From contig NZ_JARRQY010000010.1 in the NCBI RefSeq assembly GCF_037381185.1, positions 90,498 through 154,497 on the forward strand: a stretch of DNA of 64,000 nucleotides, in the 5' to 3' direction. The notes beneath the pieces are model-generated. The model was not told where the DNA came from. It saw only the letters and a list, made by a program, of their open reading frames with translations, and did not search any database. Positions 27,154 to 36,133 of the stretch are shown piece after piece (position 1 is the stretch's first letter; the number at the start of each line of letters is the position of its first letter). The DNA is from Acidihalobacter_A sp037381185. GTDB taxonomy: Bacteria > Pseudomonadota > Gammaproteobacteria > DSM-5130 > Acidihalobacteraceae. The position numbers and the translations under genes were made by a program.

Positions 27154-28301
27154 TGCGCGGTCTGCTCCTGGCTGTGGCAGTGTGCGGTTCGCTGATGCTG
27201 TCGGCCTGCGGACAGGGCGGCGATGCCCGCCGCACCGGCATCGATTTGCAGCAGGCCCTGGGCGGAGGCGATACGGCGGGCTTCGCGCGCGCGCTGGCGC
27301 CGCGGCCCTTCGTGTTTCCCGCCGACTACGGACCGCACCTGCATTTTCGTACCGAATGGTGGTATTTCACCGGCAACCTGCATGACACGCAGGGCCGTCC
27401 CTACGGTTTCGAGCTGACCTTTTTTCGTGTCGCACTCGATCCGCACAAGCCGACCGGTGCTTCGCGCTGGTTGACCAATCAGCTCTACATGGCGCATTTC
27501 GCCGTTACCGACGTGCCGGCCGGCCGCTTCTTCGCCCGCCAGCGTTTCGTCCGCGGGGCGCTGGGGCTGGCCGGTGCACGGGCGCGGCCGTTTCGTGTCT
27601 GGACGGGGGACTGGTCGGTGCGCGGCGGCGCCAACGGTGGTTTCCCGTGGCGGCTGTACGCCGCCGATAAGCAGGCGGCGCTGGAACTCGCCCTGAAACC
27701 TGGGCAGGGGGTGATTCTCAACGGCGATCGTGGCTTGAGCCGCAAGGGTTCGGCGCCCGGTGACGCTTCGTACTACTACTCCATGCCGCGCCTGGCCGCC
27801 ACCGGGAGCCTGCGGCTGGGTGGACGCACGTTGAAGGTGAGCGGCACGGTATGGCTGGACCGCGAGTGGAGCACTTCGGCGCTTGCTCCCGAGCAGATCG
27901 GTTGGGACTGGTTCGCGCTGCGTCTGAGCGATGGTTCGGATCTGATGTTCTACCGTCTGCGCGACCGCGGCGGGAGCACCGACTCTCACAGTGCAGGCAC
28001 CTGGGTGTCACCCCGGGGGCGGGTCGAACATCTCGGCGCGGATGCCGTGAAGATCGACGTGCTGAACCATTGGGACAGTCCACGCGGTGGACGCTATCCC
28101 GCGCGCTGGCGGCTGCGCGTACCTGAGCTGGGTCTGAACCTGGAGGTCCAGCCGCTGCTCGCCGACCAGGAACTGGATCTGGCGGTGCGTTACTGGGAAG
28201 GCGCCGTGCGCGTGCGCGGCACGCGCGCCGGCAGTCCGGTAAGCGGTGACGGTTATGTCGAGTTGACCGGTTACGCCGGGAAGCGGCCCGCCAGACGCTG
28301 A
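27150..28301 (+). CDS. AttH/CrtC-like lipocalin-fold lipoprotein
   Basis: A 383-aa protein with a lipoprotein signal: hydrophobic stretch then lipobox L17-S18-A19-C20. Conserved segments are HLHFRTEWWYFTGNLHD, LTFFRVALDP, YYYSMPRL, VSGTVWLDREWS and IGWDWFALRLSDGSDLM, the AttH/carotenoid 1,2-hydratase-like family with paired lipocalin domains. Most non-photosynthetic members have no known activity. Gene coupling to a YbbA/YbbP-type transporter suggests it binds the substrate that the transporter extracts or delivers at the envelope. Confidence 0.85.
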   Translation: MMRGLLLAVAVCGSLMLSACGQGGDARRTGIDLQQALGGGDTAGFARALAPRPFVFPADYGPHLHFRTEWWYFTGNLHDTQGRPYGFELTFFRVALDPHKPTGASRWLTNQLYMAHFAVTDVPAGRFFARQRFVRGALGLAGARARPFRVWTGDWSVRGGANGGFPWRLYAADKQAALELALKPGQGVILNGDRGLSRKGSAPGDASYYYSMPRLAATGSLRLGGRTLKVSGTVWLDREWSTSALAPEQIGWDWFALRLSDGSDLMFYRLRDRGGSTDSHSAGTWVSPRGRVEHLGADAVKIDVLNHWDSPRGGRYPARWRLRVPELGLNLEVQPLLADQELDLAVRYWEGAVRVRGTRAGSPVSGDGYVELTGYAGKRPARR

Positions 28302-28318
28302 CGGACCGCGTTCCGGAC

Positions 28319-29824
28319 TCAGCCTCTCCAGACCGGGCGGCCGTTGACCAGCAAGGTGCTGTTGCGGTAGTCGAGCTTCAGCGAATAGTCGTTGCCCTGC
28401 TGACTCAGCAGCCCCTGACTCTGCAGCCGGTCCAGGTAGCGCTGCGAGGTTTCGGCAAGCTGGTCTGCCGGGACGCCCTGGCGGGTCAGGGCAAGCGCGG
28501 CGATCTGGTGCGCCAGCGGGCCGGGGATGTTCAGCGTCAACTGTGCGACGAGATCCTCCGGCAGCGTGGTCAGCGACGGCGTGGCGCCGTTGGCCGGCTC
28601 GATCCGGGCCTCGCCCTTGCCCTGCAGCGCACCATTCGGGGTGCCCAGGTGCAACTGCGTGAGTTGCAGTACGGGTTTGTGTTCGACCAGTCGCTGCAGC
28701 GGCGGCATCAGGACACCCGCCATGCGCTGGAACACGAACTGCGGCGGCACATCGCGCCGCGTGCGCTGCATTTCCTGCAATGCCTTGATGGCGTCACGCA
28801 TGGCGGGTACGTACAGGTGGCTCATCTGCATTTCGAGGGTGGCGGGGGAGTAGTGCTGACCCTTGGCGTTGATGTCGGCCACGTTCCAGCGCACGCTGGA
28901 GCCGGTGTAGTTGTTTTTCGGGTCGTTCGTTGTGCTGTTGAGCGTCATGTCCTTCATGGCGAACAGCGGCGTTTTCGCGTTGGCCGGCTCGCGCATGCTC
29001 ATTCCGCCCAACACCATGTCGGCCTTGCCGGCGACGATGCCCTGCGCGAAATGGCTGTCCGCCTCGATCTTCATTTTGCCGATGTCGAATGCGAAGGTCG
29101 TGTTGCGCCTCTTCTGCGGGCCGTTGGCCTGCATGCCGTCCCAGCTGATGCTGTAGCGCCCGGCACTCTGGTTGTCGACGATCTGCATGTCGTTGATGAC
29201 CAGCCTGATCGGAGTGACGCGGATGTGCGCGGGGCGTGGACCTTCCTTGGCGACGGTCAACTCGCCGGTGTGGCCGGAGCCGCGCAGATGCTGGCCGTTC
29301 TGATCGAGCTGCAGATCGGAGGCGGTCCAGCGGATGTCGTCTCCCTTGGCGTTGGTAAGCTTGCCGGGAGTCATGTGGAATTTCAGTGCGTTGCTGCCGC
29401 CGAGCCCCACGACGTCGCGCAAACTGTAGCTGCTGCCGGATTTGCGCAAGGCCTTCTCCAGGCCGTCGATGCGTGTGTCGATGACGGCGCCGACGGGCAT
29501 CAGGCTGATGCCGTCGCGCCGCCAGGCGGCGACTGGGATCGGGCCGTAGGCGATCGACAGGCGTAGAACGATTTCCTAGGTACCGTTGCGCTGCAGTTCT
29601 TTGAATCGGGGGTCGACGGGGAGCAGCTTGAGCGTTCCCTGCTGTCCGAACCAGTTGTAGGCGATGCGGTCGTAATGCGCTTCGAAGAGGCCCTGCTGAT
29701 TGATCGCGTCGACGGTCGCGGTGATCTGGCGTTCGGTGATCCGGCTGGCGTACCAGGGGCCGAGGCCGATAACGAGCGCAAGCAGGGCGACGATCAGCCC
29801 CAGCGCGACGTAGAGCTTTTTCAT
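28319..29824 (-). pseudogene. ydgA: YdgA/DUF945 family protein interrupted by an in-frame amber codon
   Basis: A start at 29824 gives MKKLYVALGLIVALLALVIG, a membrane anchor, then ASRITERQITATVDAINQQG typical of YdgA (DUF945). The frame meets TAG at 29578-29576, then continues in the same frame for about 420 codons as the rest of a DUF945 protein to 28319, with no other break. The whole would be about 500 residues, the family's usual size. Either a nonsense mutation, a sequence error or readthrough. An internal ATG at 29500 could express the C-terminal part, but it would lack the membrane anchor. Confidence 0.8.
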
Positions 29825-29944
29825 GTCTTGTCTCCAGGAATAGTTGTTTGTCTCGGGGCGGAGCCGACATGGGGACGGCAAGCCCGCAGCCTCTATTTTT
29901 CCACGCATTTTGTGTTCTTTTCGTGTCTATTGGAACCCCGCCTC

Positions 29945-30538
29945 TTATCCCTCCAGTCGCGTGAGCAGGGCATCGCGGCCGGTGAATACATGGCCCTGCA
30001 GCCCCAGCTCCTCGGCGGCGGCGACGTTCTTGCCGGAGTCGTCTATGAACAGGATCTCCTGGGCCAGGGCGCCCAGCGCTTCGATGCAGTGGCGATAGGC
30101 TCCGGCCTCGGGTTTTGCGTGTCCGATGTGGCAGGAAAAGGCACGCATGGCGAAGTTGTCGAGCCAGGGGTTGCGCGGCTCGAACACGGCGGCGTGCTCA
30201 GGGGGAATGTTGGAGAGCAGTCCGAGGTGGCGGCCGGCGGCAGCGAGTTCGCCGATCAAGGCGACCATCTCGGAATCCACGGCGCTCCAACTCGATACGT
30301 CGGCGTCGATCAGCGCGGCGATGCGGGCCTGCGAGAACTCCGTGCCGACTTGGGCGGCGACCCGGTGCCAGTAGGCCCTACCGTCGATGTCGCCGCGATC
30401 GTAGTCCTGGCGCTGTCCCCAATAGGCGTCCCATAGAGCCTGGTTGTCGATGTCGGCAATGCGTTCGATCCGCGCACGTCCGGCTTCCGATTGCCGGCAG
30501 GCGATGACGCCGAAAAGATCGAACAGCAAGGTAGTCAT
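29945..30538 (-). CDS. HAD-superfamily hydrolase (HAD-IA/YihX-like)
   Basis: A 197-aa protein with motif I FDLFGVIA (nucleophile Asp near residue 7), motif II LLSNIPPEHA, motif III Lys in HAKPEAGAY and motif IV FIDDSGKNV. The residue two after the nucleophile is Phe rather than the acid/base Asp common in phosphatases, as in haloacid dehalogenase-type members. The activity is therefore uncertain. The start at 30538 gives MTTLLFDLFG; it is divergent from the EamA gene. Confidence 0.8.
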   Translation of the reverse strand: MTTLLFDLFGVIACRQSEAGRARIERIADIDNQALWDAYWGQRQDYDRGDIDGRAYWHRVAAQVGTEFSQARIAALIDADVSSWSAVDSEMVALIGELAAAGRHLGLLSNIPPEHAAVFEPRNPWLDNFAMRAFSCHIGHAKPEAGAYRHCIEALGALAQEILFIDDSGKNVAAAEELGLQGHVFTGRDALLTRLEG

Positions 30539-30761
30539 GGTTTGGCTCCAGGGCTTGTATGGGCAGGCGTGAGGCTGGAGCCGATGGTACCCTATTGCGC
30601 CGGCAGTCAAATATATACAGCTTCCGCCCGCCGGTGCAGGGTATTCGACAATGCCCTGAAGACCTACTGGGTCAGCGGCCTAGGCAACGCAATTCGGTTG
30701 CCGCTGCATCGCAAGCCCGATTCTTTCCCGCCAACAAACGAACTCCGAGGAGTCTTTCGTC

Positions 30762-31634
30762 GTGATACGCGCCGTGGCCGCCCTGGCCCTCTATTCCGTG
30801 ATTCTTGGCTACAACTGGGTAGTGATGAAACGCGCTCTGGCCGACGCGAGTCCGTTCGCTTTCGCCGCCCTGCGTGCAGCGCTGGCCGCGCTGACTCTGT
30901 TCGTGATCCTGCCGCTGATGGGGCGCTCGCTGCGTCCGCAACGGCTCGGGTGGGCGTTGCTGGTCGGTCTGCTGCAGACCACGGCGGTGATCGGTTTCAT
31001 CTTTTGGGCGCTTGAGAGCGGCGCGGCGGGGCGCACCGCCGTGCTCATGTACACCATGCCTTTCTGGGCCGCACTGCTGGGTTGGGTTTTCATGGGAGAG
31101 CGCCTGACCGGCATGCGCTGGCTGGCTCTGGGCGTCGGTATCGCCGGACTCGTGCTGATTTTCCAGCCATGGGCGGATACGGGATCCTCGGCCAGCAAGC
31201 TGCTGGCCGTGCTTGCGGGCGTGTCCAACGCCGGTTCCATCGTGGCGCTGAAGAAAATGCAGCGCAGCGGTCCGGTCGACGTGTTCTCGCTGACGGCCTG
31301 GCAGACCGCATTGGGCAGTCTGCCCTTGATCGCCGCGGCGTTGTTCGTGCCCGGGCAGCATGTGCAGTGGACGTCCGGGCTGGTGGGGGCGTTGGTCTAC
31401 AACGGCATCCTGGCTACGGCTTTGGCCTGGTTGCTGTGGACCTGGCTGGCCCATCGTCTGCCTGCGGGCACACTGGGTATGGGTACGCTGGCGATTCCGG
31501 TCATAGGGTTGATCTCGGCGGCCCTGCAGCTGCACGAGATTCCCGGTGTGTGGGAAGGGGCCGGTATCGTATTGATCTTGGCAGGACTGACGTTGTACAT
31601 GTTCGCCACCGCTCGGGCAGCGTCCCGGGCCTGA
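30762..31634 (+). CDS. EamA/DMT-family transporter
   Basis: A 290-aa inner-membrane protein with ten predicted helices in two EamA repeats (ALYSVILGYNWVVMKRALAD at the start; LAGVSNAGSIVALKKMQ beginning the second half). Members export metabolites such as amino acids; the substrate cannot be told from sequence. The GTG start has GAGGAG at a good distance. Standard length for the family. Confidence 0.88.
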   Translation: MIRAVAALALYSVILGYNWVVMKRALADASPFAFAALRAALAALTLFVILPLMGRSLRPQRLGWALLVGLLQTTAVIGFIFWALESGAAGRTAVLMYTMPFWAALLGWVFMGERLTGMRWLALGVGIAGLVLIFQPWADTGSSASKLLAVLAGVSNAGSIVALKKMQRSGPVDVFSLTAWQTALGSLPLIAAALFVPGQHVQWTSGLVGALVYNGILATALAWLLWTWLAHRLPAGTLGMGTLAIPVIGLISAALQLHEIPGVWEGAGIVLILAGLTLYMFATARAASRA

Positions 31635-31658
31635 CACGGGCGCGAAGGCCATTTGGAA

Positions 31659-32549
31659 TTAGGTTTTTGGTGATGCTTTCCGCCAATCGCGATTGAATTG
31701 CGCCCGCAGCGTATCGATGGCCTGGCCGTGCAAAATGATTCCGATCTCTCGATTGTGATTCAGGCTGGTCCAGCTGATGTTTTGAGAACCGATGAATGCA
31801 AGCCGATCGCCGACGATCATTTTGGCGTGCATGCGGGGGTGCTGGATGAAGCGGACGTTGACGCCGTCGCGCTGCAGCGGTGCCAAGTTGCCCAGGTCGT
31901 AGTGGCTGATCGTGCGCGGTACGATGATGTTGGCTAGCCGGCCCTTGTGTTCCAGGGCGTTGCTGATGCGCGGTACGAAACCGAACTCTTCGCTTTCCAG
32001 ATCGACGGCGCCGGGCTGGTCGAGCACCTTGAGCATGGCCTGTTCGCCGCCGGGAGAAATGACCAGGTCGTTTGTCTTGCGGGGGGCTGTACCGGCGCGG
32101 CGTTTGCTCCAATCGGCGTCGAATACGGTTTCCAGAGCTTGTCCCACGGCACGGTCGTGGCCGATCCATAGATATTCGCGGTTGTCGTGGAAGGCGGCGT
32201 AGGTCAGGTTGGCGGTGCCGATCAGCGTTTCGCCCTTTCCGCCGTCGACGACGATGTATTTCGCATGATCGTAGGCGAAGCGATGCTCGAAACGTGCGGG
32301 GGCCCAGCGGATTTCGGCACCCGTGCCGGCGAGGGCATTGAATTCACGCTGTACCGTGGCGGCGTTCACCCGATAGGGCCGTGAGGGCAAGATGACGCGC
32401 ACGCGCACGCCGCGCCGGGTGTCGCCGCGGATGGCCTCGAGAATCCGTCGGTCGTCGATCAGGTAGGCATTGATGTCGACGCTGCGTCGGGCGGAGCGTA
32501 TGAGCTGCACGACCGGTTGCACGCCAGCATGAGGTTCGACGTAAAGCAT
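31659..32549 (-). CDS. Phospholipase D-like protein with two HKD motifs
   Basis: A 296-aa PLD-superfamily protein with both catalytic motifs: HAKYIVVDGGKGETLIGTAN and HAKMIVGDRLAFIGSQN. Such pairs occur in cardiolipin synthases, phospholipases D and some nucleases. The frame opens directly with MLYVEPHAGVQPVVQLIRSA, and an in-frame stop lies about eight codons upstream, so there is no signal peptide or membrane anchor, although many close family members begin with one. It may be N-terminally shortened. Confidence 0.8.
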   Translation of the reverse strand: MLYVEPHAGVQPVVQLIRSARRSVDINAYLIDDRRILEAIRGDTRRGVRVRVILPSRPYRVNAATVQREFNALAGTGAEIRWAPARFEHRFAYDHAKYIVVDGGKGETLIGTANLTYAAFHDNREYLWIGHDRAVGQALETVFDADWSKRRAGTAPRKTNDLVISPGGEQAMLKVLDQPGAVDLESEEFGFVPRISNALEHKGRLANIIVPRTISHYDLGNLAPLQRDGVNVRFIQHPRMHAKMIVGDRLAFIGSQNISWTSLNHNREIGIILHGQAIDTLRAQFNRDWRKASPKT

Positions 32550-32634
32550 GGGACCGACTGTCCTGGATGTGCGTCATAGGACAGACTATCCGACGTTCGG
32601 CAGGTTCCCTCCGGCGTCGGGTCTTTGCCTTTCT

Positions 32635-33483
32635 TTACAGCGAGCTGCGCCCCGCCCAGTCGCGTGCGAACTGCGCGGCGACGCGGCCGCTGCGCGAGCC
32701 CCGCTCCAGGGCGAAGCGCAGCGCCTCCGGGCGCACGGTCTCGGCGTCGAAGGGGATTTCCATGCGCTGCAGGGTGTGGAAGACGATGGCCAGATAGTCG
32801 TCCTGACGGAACGGGTGGAAGGCCAGCCACAGGCCGAAGCGCTCGGACAGCGATATCTTCTCTTCGACTGCTTCGCCGTGGTGTATCTCGCCGTCGACGG
32901 CACGTGAATCCTGGTTGTCGCGCTGGTACTCGGGCAGTAGATGACGCCGGTTGGAGGTGGCGTAGATGAGCACGTTTTCCGGCGCGGCGGCCACGGAGCC
33001 GTCCAGTGTGGCCTTGAGTGCCTTGTAGCTGGGGTCGTCCGCTTCGAACGACAGGTCGTCGGAGAAAATGACGAAGCGCTCCTCGCGCCCGTACAGCGGT
33101 TCGACGATTTCCGGCAGGTCGGCCAGGTCGCGGCGCTCGACCTCGATCAGGCGCAGCCCCTGTCCGGCGAACTGCTCCAACATGGCGCGGATCAGCGAGG
33201 ACTTGCCGGTGCCTCGCGAGCCCCATAGCAGAGCGTTGTTGGCCGGCAGGCCCCGAACGAACTGCTCGGTGTTGCGCGCGAGCAGGTTCTTCTGACGCTC
33301 GATGCCGAGCAGGGCGTCGGGATCCAGCAGCTGTGGATGCTGCACGGCCTGCAGGTAGCTCGGCCGGCGCCAGCGGAAGGCGAGGGCGTTCCAGTCGGTG
33401 GTTTCGGGCGCCTGGGGCAGCAGCGGTTCGAGGCGGTCGAGCAGGGCGTCCAGGCGGGTGAACAGGCGGTCGATGTCGGTCAT
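32635..33483 (-). CDS. DUF815 AAA-type ATPase
   Basis: A 282-aa ATPase of the DUF815 family with Walker A WGSRGTGKSS and Walker B FVIFSDDLSF, followed by sensor-like ATSNRRHLLPE. Members are widespread in proteobacteria, related to the AAA+ class, and have no established function. The ATG at 33483 is the most likely start; an ATG at 33528 would add 15 residues. The stop lies about 85 bases from the PLD-like gene on the same strand. Confidence 0.82.
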   Translation of the reverse strand: MTDIDRLFTRLDALLDRLEPLLPQAPETTDWNALAFRWRRPSYLQAVQHPQLLDPDALLGIERQKNLLARNTEQFVRGLPANNALLWGSRGTGKSSLIRAMLEQFAGQGLRLIEVERRDLADLPEIVEPLYGREERFVIFSDDLSFEADDPSYKALKATLDGSVAAAPENVLIYATSNRRHLLPEYQRDNQDSRAVDGEIHHGEAVEEKISLSERFGLWLAFHPFRQDDYLAIVFHTLQRMEIPFDAETVRPEALRFALERGSRSGRVAAQFARDWAGRSSL

Positions 33484-33625
33484 GGCGAGGTCGGGAGGGG
33501 AAAAGGACAATACTACCTTGTCGGGCATCGATTGATGAATCGGGCGATGCGTCGGCTGGCGTAGAGAAGGGCGACTCTGATTCGACTGCCTGCGTCGCCA
33601 AGGCTCATGTTTGCGAAGGATTGTT

Positions 33626-33656
33626 GATTAAATTAGACGATCGGTCTAATTTAATC
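33626..33656. promoter_or_regulatory. TetR operator: perfect 13-bp dyad
   Basis: GATTAAATTAGAC, a five-base centre GATCG, then GTCTAATTTAATC: both arms are perfectly complementary. The core TAGAC...GTCTA resembles NemR-type boxes. It ends three bases before the TetR-family start codon, so it overlaps the expected promoter and leader of that gene and fits autorepression and control of the downstream acuI. Confidence 0.88.
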
Positions 33657-33659
33657 GTC

Positions 33660-34295
33660 ATGGAACGAAAAGCCACTTCAGGACGCAGGCGCGGACGGCC
33701 GCCAAAAGGGGCGGGCGACTACGGCGAAACGCGCGAATCCCTTGTTCGCGCAGGCCTGGAGGTGCTGACCGAGAAGGGCTTATCCGCCGCCGGACTCGAC
33801 GAAATCCTGCGTCGCGTCGCGGTCCCCAAGGGTTCGTTCTACCACTACTTCTCCAGCAAGGAAGCGTTCGGTCTCGAACTGGTTGAGCGCTACAACGCGT
33901 ATTTCTCCCGAAAGCTGGATCGCTTCCTGTCCGACCCGTCGCTGTCTCCATTGCAGGGGCTGAAGGCGTTCATTGCCGATGCGGCGTCCGGCATGGCGCG
34001 TCACGACTTCAGAAGAGGCTGTCTGGTCGGCAATCTCGGGCAGGAAATGGGCGCGTTGCCGGAGCCGTTCCGCGCAAGACTCATGGCGGTGTTCGCGGAC
34101 TGGCAGGTGCGTGTCGAAGCGTGCCTGGAAGCGGCCAGGAAAGCGGGGGAGATCCCTCAGAACGCCGATTGCCGGCGGCTGGCCGAGGTGTTCTGGATCG
34201 GCTGGGAGGGCGCTGTATTGAGAGCCAAGCTTGAGCAGAATGCAGCGCCGCTGGAAGCCTACGCCGAGTTCTTTCTCGCCGGTATCGCCCGGTAG
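33660..34295 (+). CDS. acuR: TetR-family regulator, AcuR/NemR-like
   Basis: A 211-aa repressor with an N-terminal helix-turn-helix (GLSAAGLDEILRRVAVPKGS, FYHYFSSKEAFG) and a C-terminal ligand domain including the family segment RRGCLVGNLGQEMG. This group includes AcuR, which responds to acrylate, and NemR, which senses electrophiles through Cys; a Cys is present in RRGCLVG. The ATG at 33660 directly follows a perfect dyad operator. acuI lies 43 bases downstream and is the likely target. Confidence 0.85.
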   Translation: MERKATSGRRRGRPPKGAGDYGETRESLVRAGLEVLTEKGLSAAGLDEILRRVAVPKGSFYHYFSSKEAFGLELVERYNAYFSRKLDRFLSDPSLSPLQGLKAFIADAASGMARHDFRRGCLVGNLGQEMGALPEPFRARLMAVFADWQVRVEACLEAARKAGEIPQNADCRRLAEVFWIGWEGAVLRAKLEQNAAPLEAYAEFFLAGIAR

Positions 34296-34338
34296 TCTGC
34301 TCGGAAATTAACGGAATGACGCATTCAAGGACGGGACT

Positions 34339-35322
34339 ATGTTCAGAGGCATCCTGATCGATAAAACCGATGACAGCTATGAAGCCGCGGTGCAGGAAAT
34401 CGAGGAATCTCGCCTGCCCGAAGGTAATGTGACGGTGGACGTGGCGTACTCGACGCTCAACTACAAGGACGCGCTGGCAATCACGGGAAAATCCCCCGTG
34501 GTGCGCCGGTTTCCGATGATTCCCGGCGTCGATTTGGCGGGTACGGTCGCGCACTCGGACGATTTGCGTTACCAGGTGGGCGATGCGGTGGTGCTCAACG
34601 GCTGGGGCGTCGGCGAAACCCATTGGGGTGGTCTGGCGGAAAAGGCGAGGCTCAAGGGCGAATGGCTGATTCCCCTGCCGCCGGCGTTTTCGCTGCAGCA
34701 GGCCATGGCCATCGGCACCGCCGGCTATACCGCCATGCTATGTGTTCTGGCGCTCGAGCGGCACGGCGTCACTCCGGACAAGGGCGAAGTGGTGGTGACC
34801 GGGGCGGCCGGCGGTGTCGGCAGCGTGGCGGTCGCGTTGCTGGCCAAACTGGGTTATCGGGTGGTCGCGGTCAGCGGGAGGCCGGAGGAGGCCCGTTATC
34901 TCGAGGAGTTGGGTGCGGCCGAGGTGCTCGACCGGGCGGAATTCGCAAAACCCGGCAAACCACTGGGCAAGGCGCGCTGGGCGGGCGCGGTCGACGTGGT
35001 CGGCAGCCATGTGCTCGCCAATGTTTGCGCCACCATGCAGTACGGAGGCGTCGTCGCCGCCTGCGGTCTGGCCGGCGGGATGGATTTCCCGGCCACCGTC
35101 GCGCCGTTCATTCTGCGGGGCGTGGCGCTGGCGGGCATCGACAGCGTGATGCGGCCTCGCGCGGATCGCATGGAGGCCTGGGAACGCCTGGCACGCGATC
35201 TCGACGCGTCAAAGCTCGACGGCATTTCCCGTGTCATCGGATTGGGCGAGGCCGTTACCTGGGCGGAGTCCTTCCTGACCGGACAGGTTCGCGGGAGAGT
35301 GGTTGTCGACGTCGGGAGCTGA
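34339..35322 (+). CDS. acuI: Acrylyl-CoA reductase (NADPH) AcuI/YhdH
   Basis: Reduces toxic acryloyl-CoA to propionyl-CoA. The 327-aa medium-chain dehydrogenase/reductase shows the family N terminus (STLNYKDALAITGKSPVVRR), the YhdH/AcuI signature NGWGVGETHWGG, the nucleotide-binding TGAAGGVGSVAV and the C-terminal RGRVVVDV. No zinc ligands, as expected. With the TetR gene it forms a two-gene unit probably induced by acrylate or a related electrophile; no DMSP lyase or acuK is nearby. Confidence 0.9.
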   Translation: MFRGILIDKTDDSYEAAVQEIEESRLPEGNVTVDVAYSTLNYKDALAITGKSPVVRRFPMIPGVDLAGTVAHSDDLRYQVGDAVVLNGWGVGETHWGGLAEKARLKGEWLIPLPPAFSLQQAMAIGTAGYTAMLCVLALERHGVTPDKGEVVVTGAAGGVGSVAVALLAKLGYRVVAVSGRPEEARYLEELGAAEVLDRAEFAKPGKPLGKARWAGAVDVVGSHVLANVCATMQYGGVVAACGLAGGMDFPATVAPFILRGVALAGIDSVMRPRADRMEAWERLARDLDASKLDGISRVIGLGEAVTWAESFLTGQVRGRVVVDVGS

Positions 35323-35401
35323 TTTGTCACCACTGTGCTGGTAGGACGGTTGGCTGCGCCATTGCATCCGTCCTTGGGGCTCGATGGGGTCGCAGCGCTG
35401 G

Positions 35402-36133
35402 CTAGGCCGCTGGCGTTGCCGATCCGGCGACCACGTACAGCTCGGCCGCGATATCCGGATAGCGCTCGCCCACCCGGCAGAAAGCATCGATCATCTCAGG
35501 GGTGGCGATCTGGGCGAGTTGACCCTGCGATGCGGCCTTGACGAAGTAGCCGCCGAATACCTGTATTGCGAGGCCTGCTTCGATGAAGTCGCGGCGGAAG
35601 GTCTCAGGGTTGTAGACGCGCCGGTGGCCGTGTTTGATGTCCAGCTCGTTCAGGGCCTCCTCGAAGGGCAGAAGCCCCATGGTCACTGCTGCCTGCCTGT
35701 GCAGCGAACGGCTGTTGGGTACCGCGGCGAAGATGATGCCCTCCGGAGCAAGCCAGTCGCCGACGCGCTGCAGCAGTCGGACGGGGTCGGCGACATGTTC
35801 TAGCACGTGTCCGAGGACGATGGTGTCGAAATGCTGGTCGGGGGCGAACTCCTCGAACAGGGTGTTGACGACGTCGGCACCGGGACAGCGGGCCGCGATT
35901 TCCTCGCAGAAGCGGGCCGCTCCTTCGACGACGGTCAAGGGATGATCCAGCCGATACAGGCGGTCGGTCATCATGCCTTCGGCAGGCCCCAGCTCCAGGA
36001 TCTGGCCCGGGCGCAGGTGCCGACACAGGATTTCGAAGGCATGGTCCAGGGTTGCGAGATAGATCTCGTGGGCGTACAGAGACCTCGACGCGATGCTGTC
36101 GAGGCGCTCGTGTTCGTCGGAGTGCGGCGTCAT
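35402..36133 (-). CDS. Class I SAM-dependent methyltransferase
   Basis: A 243-aa methyltransferase with motif I ILELGPAEGMMTDRLY, a post-I acidic residue (LTVVEGA), and LGHVLEHVADPVRLLQRVGD typical of UbiG/COQ3-like O-methyltransferases acting on small or carrier-bound acids and sugars. Last gene of a five-gene unit; its start overlaps the VOC gene stop by four bases (ATGA). The context of FkbH and an acyl carrier protein suggests methylation of an acyl-ACP-derived group or of the sugar receiving it. Confidence 0.83.
   Translation of the reverse strand: MTPHSDEHERLDSIASRSLYAHEIYLATLDHAFEILCRHLRPGQILELGPAEGMMTDRLYRLDHPLTVVEGAARFCEEIAARCPGADVVNTLFEEFAPDQHFDTIVLGHVLEHVADPVRLLQRVGDWLAPEGIIFAAVPNSRSLHRQAAVTMGLLPFEEALNELDIKHGHRRVYNPETFRRDFIEAGLAIQVFGGYFVKAASQGQLAQIATPEMIDAFCRVGERYPDIAAELYVVAGSATPAA

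Noticed and set aside
26616..27989. A 457-codon open frame antisense to the permease and AttH genes
   Set aside because: No domain. The opposite strand has two clear, overlapping genes.
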